DNA from: JAYPAN01 sp049597955
GTDB taxonomy: Bacteria > Pseudomonadota > Alphaproteobacteria > RS24
Length of the DNA: 64,000 bases
Direction: 5' to 3'
Assembly (NCBI GenBank): GCA_049597955.1
Contig: JBMYND010000007.1
Location: 1 to 64,000, forward strand
Position numbers and translations under genes: made by a program. Position 1 is the stretch's first letter; each line of letters starts with the position of its first letter. Positions 17,451 through 24,693 of the stretch are shown piece by piece. Below the pieces are notes generated by a model. The model made no database searches, was not told the origin of the DNA, and saw nothing but the letters and a program-made list of their open reading frames with translations.

Positions 17451-18059
17451 GTGTCCGGCATTGTCTATCTGCTCACCAATCCGGCCATGCCGGGGCTTGT
17501 CAAAATTGGCAAGACCACGCGCGATGACCCGCAATTGCGCATGGGTGATTTATATACTTCCGGCGTTCCCCTGCCCTTTGATTGCGAATTGGCCGTGCAA
17601 GTGGAAGATGAAAGCGCGGTTGAGGCGGCGCTGCACCAAGCCTTTGAGCCTGACCGGGTGAACCCGCGCCGCGAGTTTTTCAAGATAGATATATCGCAGG
17701 CCGAGGCTTTGTTGCGCCTGCTCGGCACGGCAGATGTGACGCCGGAAATCACCGAACAAAATGACGCGGACAGCGAGTCCAAATCGGCCGCCGAGCAATA
17801 TAAAAAACGCCGCCCGCCCTTGAACTTTATCGAAATGGGTATTGAACCGGGCAGCGTGCTGCATTTCACGCGCGGTGAAGAAACCGTCACAACGATTGAT
17901 GGCCGGCGCGTCATGCATAATGGCGAGGAAACGTCACTCAGCCTGCTGACCGGCCAATTGCTCGACTCGAAATGGTATGTCGCACCAACACCGCATTGGC
18001 GCTATGACGGCCGCCTGCTGCGCGAGATTTACAACGACACCTACCCGCAAGAGGCGTGA
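17451..18059 (+). CDS. GIY-YIG nuclease family protein (T5orf172/Mug113-like)
   Basis: This is a 202-residue protein. Residues 3-80 form a T5orf172/Mug113-type GIY-YIG domain: SGIVYLLTNPAMPGLVKIGKT, then LHQAFEPDRVNPRREFFKI carrying the expected conserved arginine and acidic positions. A charged linker follows. The C-terminal part (GIEPGSVLHFTRGEETVTTIDG, SLSLLTGQLL, WRYDGRLL) resembles the small DUF4357/RAMA-type modules often appended to restriction-linked nucleases; that match is by eye. The GTG at 17451 is preceded by AAGGGGGA. The HEPN-domain gene begins 24 bp after the stop, so they may be co-expressed. A DNA-processing or defence role is inferred. Confidence 0.82.
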   Translation: MSGIVYLLTNPAMPGLVKIGKTTRDDPQLRMGDLYTSGVPLPFDCELAVQVEDESAVEAALHQAFEPDRVNPRREFFKIDISQAEALLRLLGTADVTPEITEQNDADSESKSAAEQYKKRRPPLNFIEMGIEPGSVLHFTRGEETVTTIDGRRVMHNGEETSLSLLTGQLLDSKWYVAPTPHWRYDGRLLREIYNDTYPQEA

Positions 18060-18083
18060 GGGGAAGGATTAAGGAGCATCCCA

Positions 18084-18770
18084 ATGTCAGTTATTTACCA
18101 AGGACACAATGAAGACCGCCTGCGGCGCGCCAAAAGTTGGCTTGAGCAGGCGCAAATGGAAGGCCGTTCCGATGTGGAAGCGTTTTTGTTTTGCTGGATT
18201 GCCTTTAATGCGGCGTATGGACGGATTCCTGAATATGGACAGGTTCCTAAAGAAGAAAAAGTGAAAGTGAAAGAATGGGAGCTGTTCAATGAGTTCGTTC
18301 GGCGCATCACAAAACATGACAAAAAAGGTATCGTTAAGGCTGCACTTGATACTGACTATCCTGCGGTCAGGCGCCTTATGAAAAACAAATATATATTCGA
18401 ACCTTTCTGGAAGCATTTGCGGGGCGAGGAAGTGGATTGGAAAAAACAATTTGATGAACGCAACAAAAAATTGCGTGAACGACTTAAACGAAGAAATACC
18501 GCAGGGATATTGAACGAAATTCTGAGTCGGCTTTACACGCTTCGCAATCAAATCACTCATGGCGGGGTTACCTTTAATGGCGGCTTGGGTGAAAAACAAT
18601 TACGAGATGGCAGCCGCATGATGCTCGCTCTAGTGCCACCAATTTTGGAAGTGATGGAGAAAACAATTGAGAGACAGCCCGCCACTGAGATTTGGGGTGT
18701 TGTGGCCTATCCGCGCTTTGAAGAACATGCCTCTCGCTTTGGTGATATGAAGCAGGACAAGAATAATTGA
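18084..18770 (+). CDS. HEPN-domain protein (Apea-like)
   Basis: The 228-residue protein shows the HEPN signature: an N-terminal helix bundle with FLFCWIAFNAAYG near residue 34, and the catalytic-type motif RNQITH (R154, N155, H159) in LYTLRNQITHGG. That is the Rx4-6H arrangement of HEPN ribonucleases. The lysine/arginine-rich middle is AT-richer than neighbouring genes. GGAGCATCCC precedes the ATG, 24 bp after the GIY-YIG gene. HEPN proteins commonly act as RNA-cutting toxins or abortive-infection effectors. No partner antitoxin such as an MNT protein is visible. A degenerate copy of its C-terminal segment continues in frame past its stop codon. Confidence 0.8.
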   Translation: MSVIYQGHNEDRLRRAKSWLEQAQMEGRSDVEAFLFCWIAFNAAYGRIPEYGQVPKEEKVKVKEWELFNEFVRRITKHDKKGIVKAALDTDYPAVRRLMKNKYIFEPFWKHLRGEEVDWKKQFDERNKKLRERLKRRNTAGILNEILSRLYTLRNQITHGGVTFNGGLGEKQLRDGSRMMLALVPPILEVMEKTIERQPATEIWGVVAYPRFEEHASRFGDMKQDKNN

Positions 18771-18785
18771 CAAACAGTTACTGAT

Positions 18786-18824
18786 CTGGTGCCATTAATT
18801 TTGGATGTGACCGAGAGAAAGTAG
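18786..18824 (+). pseudogene. Degenerate duplicate of the HEPN C-terminal segment
   Basis: In the same frame as the HEPN gene, 15 bases after its TGA, the sequence translates LVPLILDVTERK then stop. The intact gene has LVPPILEVMEKT starting at base 18630. Counted by eye, 27 of 36 bases are identical. This is either the tail of a decayed tandem paralogue or the former C terminus left by a recombination event. No start of such a paralogue survives. The rest of the interval to 19000 shows no supported gene. Confidence 0.5.
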
Positions 18825-19000
18825 TTCCCTTTTCTATCTGGATAAGATGCGGCGGGACAGGAAAAAGGCCAGAAAATCCTTGCGCTTTTTCGTTGGAATA
18901 ATTACTTTTCGAGTGTCGGGTGTTTCTTTTGAAGCTCAATATGGTTCGTCCAGCCCGACTTCACACGCCCCAAATTATCCAAGTAAACCCCAACGCATCG

Positions 19001-19819
19001 CTATCTGCTTTGCAAGAGTGTCTCAATCGCTCTTTTTGTTTCCATTAAGGATGACCTGTCCGCCCATACCTTCAAACCCTGAATTTCTTTCCCTTTCTTT
19101 TTATAAATGCGACCTGCAAACCTCATTAAATACGCATAATCAGGCTTGTTATAAGTAAAGGCGTGGTAAACAGAATAGGCCAGCACATCAGCAAGCTGCA
19201 CGCCATTTGACAACTCACTTCTGACGAAGAATGGATACTCAATAATCGCCGGAAAACTCATATTGCGGTTTCCTCGGCGTTGGTATTCAGCATGGGTCAA
19301 AGTTACATCACGGTTTAATTGCTTGCCCAAATCATCCATGACAATCACCGCGCGCTGCGTGCTTTTATGCGTGTCGCGCATATAATGTTGGATACGCTCC
19401 AATAATAATTGATAGGCAAATTTATGCATCTCGCCGCCAGTCATATTGTCATGAACACAGCATTTATCAATTATGCCCGCGATAATTATCGTATCCCTTC
19501 GTCCCGCTTCTTTATAAAACAAATCGGCTATTCGCGTTCTGTCTGCCTCATCCAATGCCTCAAGAAATGGGCTTTTGCCTTTGCTGTTTTGCGGGTTGCG
19601 AAGCCAATTGGACTTGATTTCGCAATCCGCCAAATCGAAATCGCCCTTCCCCCGCCTTTTCAGTTCATCCGAAAGTTCCAGTTTTAGATTCGAGATGTCC
19701 CTGTCAAAACCCTTCCATCGGGTTTCAGGGACGCCCACAGCCAAAAGAACATAGACATTTTTTCCGTCTTTCGGCTTGGGGTCGCGGCTTCCCGCTTCAT
19801 CAATATAGAAAAAATACAT
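19001..19819 (-). CDS. DUF3800 domain-containing protein
   Basis: The 272-residue protein starts MYFFYIDEAGSRDPK, the defining opening of DUF3800. It has further conserved acidic positions in VIVMDDLGKQ and GVQLADVLAYSVYHAF. The YIDE/aspartate and LAD motifs fit an RNase H-like fold with metal-binding acids, though activity is not proven for the family. It is transcribed convergently toward the HEPN gene and is AT-richer than the core genes. DUF3800 genes are frequent in mobile and defence regions, consistent with its place beside GIY-YIG and HEPN genes. Confidence 0.85.
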   Translation of the reverse strand: MYFFYIDEAGSRDPKPKDGKNVYVLLAVGVPETRWKGFDRDISNLKLELSDELKRRGKGDFDLADCEIKSNWLRNPQNSKGKSPFLEALDEADRTRIADLFYKEAGRRDTIIIAGIIDKCCVHDNMTGGEMHKFAYQLLLERIQHYMRDTHKSTQRAVIVMDDLGKQLNRDVTLTHAEYQRRGNRNMSFPAIIEYPFFVRSELSNGVQLADVLAYSVYHAFTYNKPDYAYLMRFAGRIYKKKGKEIQGLKVWADRSSLMETKRAIETLLQSR

Positions 19820-20175
19820 TGTCCCGTTCTGCCGACTTTTTCTTCATTCTTCGCTATCAATTTAAGTGGGGTCTAATCCTGCTTTTTGTTTTTGTTAACC
19901 CTGCGTTAACACATTGGAGGATACGTCACCCACCCCCCTATGTCACCCCCCGCCGCATAATTCGCTTCAAATATGACATGGTAGATGCTAGTTTTCTGCT
20001 GGTGCCATGCGGCGTCTTATTCGCGTTTTTTGAGGACACATTGCCATGGCGGAGCCAACAAAAATAACCGGAATCTCATTCAAAATAGGCCTAAAAAGTG
20101 ATTGCGCCAGCGCGCCGCGCGGGGGCCATGTCTAAAAGCCATGTCTAAAAGCCATGTCTGAATAGGGGTAATGTT
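19820..20175. other. 356-bp intergenic region between DUF3800 and MFS genes
   Basis: I see no gene here. It contains two GTTAAC palindromes 11 bases apart (19894-19899 and 19905-19910), a C-rich stretch near 19928-19955, and the 13-bp tandem repeat listed separately. It must hold the promoter of the DUF3800 gene and probably that of the MFS gene. No hexamers stand out enough to call. Confidence 0.5.
20126..20159 (+). repeat. 13-bp tandem repeat upstream of the MFS gene
   Basis: CCATGTCTAAAAG occurs at 20126-20138 and 20139-20151, with a partial third copy CCATGTCT at 20152-20159. It ends 16 bp before the MFS start codon. Together with the 12-bp repeat at 17296 it brackets the accessory segment. 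Confidence 0.85.
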
Positions 20176-21396
20176 ATGAGCAGTGTTTTCGACAAAGATA
20201 ATGAGTTTCGTCGCGGCGGGCTGGTGCTGATAGGCTGTTTTATCGGCCTTGGCGTGGCTATGACCACTTTGCCCTATTACGCTTTTGGTGTTTGGACGCG
20301 GCCTTGGCAGGCCGAGTTTGGCTGGTCACGCGCCCAAATTGCCGCCCAGCAATCGCTGGCGGTTGTCATCATTATGTTGGCCGCGCCATTGGCCGGTAAA
20401 TTGATTGACCGGTTCGGGATAAGACTTATCGCGCCTTCATCCTTGGCCGCTTATGGGCTGGCCTATTTGGCACTTAGCACCATGCAAGGCAGTCTGACAT
20501 TTCTCTATTTTGTTACAATGGTCTATGCGCTGCTTGGCGTCGCCTCAGCTCCGATTTCCTTTACCCGCGCGATAAATGCGTTTTTCAGCAAAAATCGCGG
20601 ATTGGCGCTTGGCATTGGGCTGTCTTCCTCCGGCGTTACCGCCTTTATGGTGCCGCGCTATCTGACCCCTTATGTGGCCGAGGAAGGCTGGCGCGCCGGT
20701 ATATTGGTAATTTCATTCATCATCATTGCCAGCGCACCGCTTGTTGCCCTTTTGGTGCGCGATGCCCCGGTCGCCGACAATCCTGACGCCGCGCCAATGG
20801 CAGAAACCGGCGCAAGCCTGTCGGAAGCCTTGCGTCATCCGACATTTTGGAAAATGGGCGCGGTGTTTTTGCTCATATCAACCGCTATTTTGGGCATTGT
20901 TCCGGCCTTTATCCCGCTTTTGCAAGATGCCGGCATGTCGGCAGTTGAAGCGGGCAGCATTGCTTCCATTCTCGGCGTCTCGGTTCTTGTTGGCAGGCTG
21001 GCGATTGGCTTTGCGGTTGACAATTTCTTCGCGCCTTATGTGACCGCCATAACCTTTTCATTGGTCGCGCTGGGCTGTCTGGCGCTCGGTCTGGGCGGCA
21101 CTGATTTTGCCCTGCTGGCGGCAGTTACAATCGGCTTTGCCGTCGGCGCGGAAGTTGACCTTATTGGCTATTACACGGCGCGCTATTTCGGCCTTAAACA
21201 TTACGCCACCATATATGGCGCCCAATACAGCATATTTGTGCTCGGTGCCGGTATCAGCCCGATATTGGTCGGTCGGATATGGGACATGACCGGCAATTAT
21301 GACCTGGCTTTATGGATGGCATTTGTGCTTTTGCTGCTCGCCGCTGGCATTGCGCTGCTCTTGCCCAAATTCGACCCGGCCATATCAGACCATTAA
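20176..21396 (+). CDS. MFS transporter
   Basis: The 406-residue protein has 12 predicted membrane helices in two six-helix halves. The motif-A-like loop is GKLIDRFGIRLI after helix 2, and GRLAIGFAVDNF is its counterpart in the second half. The early PYYAFGVWTRPWQAEFGWSRAQIAAQQSL pattern is typical of the oxalate/formate antiporter-like and monocarboxylate-like MFS branch, where a periplasmic FGWSR stretch is common. The substrate is probably an organic anion, but this is family inference. AGGGGTAAT precedes the ATG. It faces the M20 amidohydrolase gene, with the stop codons 17 bp apart. Confidence 0.88.
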   Translation: MSSVFDKDNEFRRGGLVLIGCFIGLGVAMTTLPYYAFGVWTRPWQAEFGWSRAQIAAQQSLAVVIIMLAAPLAGKLIDRFGIRLIAPSSLAAYGLAYLALSTMQGSLTFLYFVTMVYALLGVASAPISFTRAINAFFSKNRGLALGIGLSSSGVTAFMVPRYLTPYVAEEGWRAGILVISFIIIASAPLVALLVRDAPVADNPDAAPMAETGASLSEALRHPTFWKMGAVFLLISTAILGIVPAFIPLLQDAGMSAVEAGSIASILGVSVLVGRLAIGFAVDNFFAPYVTAITFSLVALGCLALGLGGTDFALLAAVTIGFAVGAEVDLIGYYTARYFGLKHYATIYGAQYSIFVLGAGISPILVGRIWDMTGNYDLALWMAFVLLLLAAGIALLLPKFDPAISDH

Positions 21397-21413
21397 GCCC
21401 CAAAGCCAATCGC

Positions 21414-22667
21414 TCAGCAGCAACCGCAACCGCCCAAAGCGGCATCGCCGCCATGGTCATAGGCCAAATGAACGGCTTGCGCCGAAGCTTCTGCCGTGGC
21501 GTTGAATTCATCCCAAGCTTGGCTTCGCAAATCCTTGTCGCTCAAAATATCAATCGCCGTCATCGCCATCGCCTTGGCCCCGTCCAGCACCGCCTGGTCG
21601 CCCTTTTCAGAGCCGGCCCATTTGGCAAATTCAGGATTGTGAATCACAACATTGGAAGGCGCACAAGCAATCATTGGATGAATACTCGGCATGCGGTGGC
21701 TGATATTGCCCATATCTGTCGAGCCGGCACCGGAAGCAGGGATTTTCTCAAGCGGAAAAAAATGTCGTCCAATGCTTTCGGCATTGATGCGATATTTATC
21801 AGCCAGCGACCAAGCATCTTTGATTTCCAAATAATCGGCTTGCGCCCATTGCACCTCAACGTCACAGCCCGTCGCCAGCGCACCGGCTTCAAAACAGTTT
21901 TGCACGCGCTTTTTCAACTCGGCCAAAGTCACACCATCGGGGGCGCGGACATAAAATGTGCCAACCGCATGATCCGGCACAATATTGGGTGCAATCCCGG
22001 CCTCATTGAAAATGCCGTGTATGCGCTCATTGCCGCGAATATGTTGGCGCAATTGCGCCAATGACTGATAGGCCGTCACCAGCGCATCCAGCGCATTGAC
22101 ACCGGCATGGGGCATGGCCGCCGCATGCGCTGATTTGCCCTTATAAGTCACACGCACCTCGCTCATGGCAATGCTTGGCATGGTCACCAAATCAATGCCC
22201 GCCGGATGAATCATCATGGACGCTTCCAACCCGTCAAACGCATTTTGGCGCGCCATTAATTCCTTGCCGCCACCGCTTTCTTCCGCCGGTGTGCCGAGAT
22301 AGCGAATGCGGCCGGGCAAATCATCACCAAGCTTGGCAAGCGCCAAGGATGCCCCAAGACCGGATGAGGCAATAATATTGTGACCACAAGCATGGCCGAT
22401 GCCGGGCAGCGCGTCATATTCTGACAATATGCCAATTTGCGCCGCGCCCGTGCCAAACTCGGAAATATAGGCCGTATCAAGTCCGCAAGCGCCGCGCGTC
22501 ACATTCAGCCCATGCGCATCAAGCGTATCGGTCAAAAGCTTATGGGCGTGCACTTCCTGAAATGCCGTTTCCGGATTGGCATGTATCTCGTGACTGACAC
22601 CGACAAGCTCTGCCGCCATTTCATCAATTATGCTGCAAACGCGCTTTTTCATTTCGGCATGTTGCAT
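21414..22667 (-). CDS. M20 family metallo-amidohydrolase (AbgB-like) with Cys-rich tail
   Basis: The 417-residue enzyme belongs to the M20D amidohydrolases. It has the metal-binding GHACGHNIIASSG, the catalytic PAEESGGGKELM, and the dimerisation-domain KSAHAAAMPHAGVNALDAL. Relatives cleave amide bonds of N-acyl amino acids, p-aminobenzoyl-glutamate or indole conjugates. The C terminus is unusual: after a normal end it extends to GGDAALGGCGCC, a CxCC tail that could bind metal or form disulfides. AGGAGA lies 6 bases before the ATG. It is divergent from the oxygenase-like gene at 22818. Confidence 0.9.
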   Translation of the reverse strand: MQHAEMKKRVCSIIDEMAAELVGVSHEIHANPETAFQEVHAHKLLTDTLDAHGLNVTRGACGLDTAYISEFGTGAAQIGILSEYDALPGIGHACGHNIIASSGLGASLALAKLGDDLPGRIRYLGTPAEESGGGKELMARQNAFDGLEASMMIHPAGIDLVTMPSIAMSEVRVTYKGKSAHAAAMPHAGVNALDALVTAYQSLAQLRQHIRGNERIHGIFNEAGIAPNIVPDHAVGTFYVRAPDGVTLAELKKRVQNCFEAGALATGCDVEVQWAQADYLEIKDAWSLADKYRINAESIGRHFFPLEKIPASGAGSTDMGNISHRMPSIHPMIACAPSNVVIHNPEFAKWAGSEKGDQAVLDGAKAMAMTAIDILSDKDLRSQAWDEFNATAEASAQAVHLAYDHGGDAALGGCGCC

Positions 22668-22817
22668 GGGTTTCTCCTGTCTCTCGGAAGATATGCTGAA
22701 ATCCTATGCTGCCAGCCAATAGGCGTCAAGAATGGTGCAAGATGGAATTCGGAAAACGTCCCTTCACAAATTGGCTTGCAATGCTAGACTGGCAAAAGCT
22801 TCGAGGGAGGAACAGGC

Positions 22818-23837
22818 ATGACGGCACATTACAAACATATGAACCCGTTTTTGCAGACAGTGGATGCCGACAATATGATGCATATTGCCGAGCAATTTGG
22901 CAGTTTCGGCACTTATGCCGATGAAGCCTCCAATGATGGTTTGGGCGAAAAGCTGCCGCAGCGATTTGACGCCGCCTTTAATTATATCGCCAAAGGCATT
23001 GACGGTCAGGGCAATGCGGATGACAAGCACAAAGCGGGCCATCGCACCAATTATTTTCGTGAAACCTATGCCTATGGCGAAGAGGTGCAAGCGCCGGGCA
23101 TTGAGCCCTTTATGCAGCATCCGGAGCTGGTGAAAACCGCGCAGGCCATATCGGGGCGCGATGTCATTGTGCCGGCCATTGTTTATGCCAATTTGCTGAT
23201 ACCGGGCCAGGAACTTGCCGTGCATACGGATGTGCCGGAATTTCGTGGCGCCAATCGCAAAGTGCTGCCGCAATGGTTATTGGTCACCATGCTGCATTCC
23301 GGCCTGTTCGACGCTTGGCGGATTCCGATTGCGACTTGCGTGTCATGGTTTGGCAAGGCAGCGGGCGGCGCTTTCACTTTTTACCCTGAAGGCGCGACCG
23401 GCCCGCGCGAAGCGATACCGGCAGCTCATAACACCGCCATATTGATTGATACTGATGAAGTGTTTCACGGCGTTGAGCGGGTCAGCCAGAAACAGCCGGA
23501 TTTGCCGCCAATTGAGAAATCGGCGCGACTGCATTATCTCGGCGACAATAAATGGCAATTGCGCGACGGCGAAACGGTCTTGGCCAATGATTATGATTGG
23601 TCGGATATTCGCTATTCGATTTCGTGGAAAGCCTATTGCTTTACCGATGCGGCGGAAAAAGCACTTTGGCAAGAAGGAAGCGATGATTTAACCGTCGATT
23701 TTGTGCTTGACCGGCTGGAAGATGCCTTGCGCAAGCATGGTGTTTTAACCGGCCCACGCCCGGAACCAACGGCATTTGCCCGCATGATGGTCAAACATTT
23801 CATCCGATTTCCGGAAGCGCAAATGGCGGCTGAATAG
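22818..23837 (+). CDS. Putative Fe(II)/2-oxoglutarate-type oxygenase
   Basis: I do not recognise a named family for this 339-residue protein. It contains an HxD pair (HTDVPEFRG, near residue 135), a later histidine in DEVFHGVERVS, and arginine-containing segments after it. That order (HxD...H...R) is the facial triad of a cupin-fold 2-oxoglutarate oxygenase. The beta-rich middle (GGAFTFYPEG, NTAILIDTD) supports a double-stranded beta helix. GAGGGAGGAACAGG precedes the ATG. It is divergent from the M20 gene and convergent with the FecR gene, with only one base between stop codons. Function is a guess from motifs. Confidence 0.55.
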   Translation: MTAHYKHMNPFLQTVDADNMMHIAEQFGSFGTYADEASNDGLGEKLPQRFDAAFNYIAKGIDGQGNADDKHKAGHRTNYFRETYAYGEEVQAPGIEPFMQHPELVKTAQAISGRDVIVPAIVYANLLIPGQELAVHTDVPEFRGANRKVLPQWLLVTMLHSGLFDAWRIPIATCVSWFGKAAGGAFTFYPEGATGPREAIPAAHNTAILIDTDEVFHGVERVSQKQPDLPPIEKSARLHYLGDNKWQLRDGETVLANDYDWSDIRYSISWKAYCFTDAAEKALWQEGSDDLTVDFVLDRLEDALRKHGVLTGPRPEPTAFARMMVKHFIRFPEAQMAAE

Positions 23838-23838
23838 G

Positions 23839-24561
23839 CTAGTCGCACACACGGATATTATTGATAAGGCGCGGATTGCGGCAGCTTAAATCGGCACTCG
23901 GGGACTCCGCCGCTTCCGGCACCAGTGGCCAACCCAGCCTGTCTCCCAAAGCCTCTATTTCTGCCGCGCTCAGAATAGTTAACGACTCTGCTGCCCCGGC
24001 CTTGGTGAAAATTAAAGACTGATTGGGGCGGTTCATGGTTACCAGCGCCTCGCCCAAATTGACATCTATCGCGCCTGACAAAAGCACAAGCTGGTTTTTC
24101 TTGCCCGACAGGCCGACAAAATTTGTGCCGCGAATACCGATAAGCGCCCGACCGAAACCAATTTGCGTATCGTCGCGGGCATAGTTGCGCCGTGAAATAT
24201 ATTGAAATGCCCCGTCTATAAACCGCGCCTTTAACTCCCTGTCATTCGTGTCGCCGATGATGAAGCGGTCAATCACCAGCTTGCTGTTGGCCGATACGCG
24301 AAATACCGAATTATCGGCCATTGATATTTCAGCCCGCGCCTTGTCGCCCGTGCCGATCATATCGCCCAGCGCGACCCCGCCGCCCATTTCGGCCGGATTG
24401 CGTTTGGCATATTTGTCGCGCACACTCACCTTGCCGGCCAAATCGGTAATCACCCCGACCGCATCGCTCTTGCTCGCCGCCTGCCCGAAAATCAGCCCTG
24501 AAAGCAGCAGGGCCGGAATGAAAAGCCGCAGCATTTTTCCCAAACGATTGATACCCAACAT
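23839..24561 (-). CDS. FecR-domain periplasmic protein
   Basis: The 240-residue exported protein has a signal peptide (LRLFIPALLLSGLIFGQAAS). A FecR-type domain follows: GVITDLAGKVSVRDK, GDMIGTGDKARAEISMADNSVFRVSANSKLVID and FQYISRR. The GIRGTNF segment is a frequent FecR-domain motif in free-standing exported proteins. No sigma factor or TonB receptor is adjacent, so it is unlikely to be a classical anti-sigma FecR; it lacks an N-terminal cytoplasmic part. A structural or signalling role in the envelope is possible. Two cysteines near the C terminus (LSCRNPRLINNIRVCD) could form a disulfide. Confidence 0.8.
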   Translation of the reverse strand: MLGINRLGKMLRLFIPALLLSGLIFGQAASKSDAVGVITDLAGKVSVRDKYAKRNPAEMGGGVALGDMIGTGDKARAEISMADNSVFRVSANSKLVIDRFIIGDTNDRELKARFIDGAFQYISRRNYARDDTQIGFGRALIGIRGTNFVGLSGKKNQLVLLSGAIDVNLGEALVTMNRPNQSLIFTKAGAAESLTILSAAEIEALGDRLGWPLVPEAAESPSADLSCRNPRLINNIRVCD

Positions 24562-24693
24562 GCCTTATCCATTTGCCTGACAATGGCTGAAATACAGCCA
24601 ATATGTTACCGGCAGGCGGCGCAAAAGCCAAACCGCGTTTGAACTGCGCTCGCCAAATGTTAATGTGACATTTGGATTATGCGGGAGGTTCAA

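Noticed and set aside
18847..19158. 103-residue plus-strand frame
   Set aside because: It runs over the DUF3800 gene on the other strand and has no recognisable motif or ribosome-binding site.
17203..20175. Prophage or integrated plasmid
   Set aside because: No integrase, capsid, tail or replication gene is present, and no second copy of the tRNA 3' end is seen.
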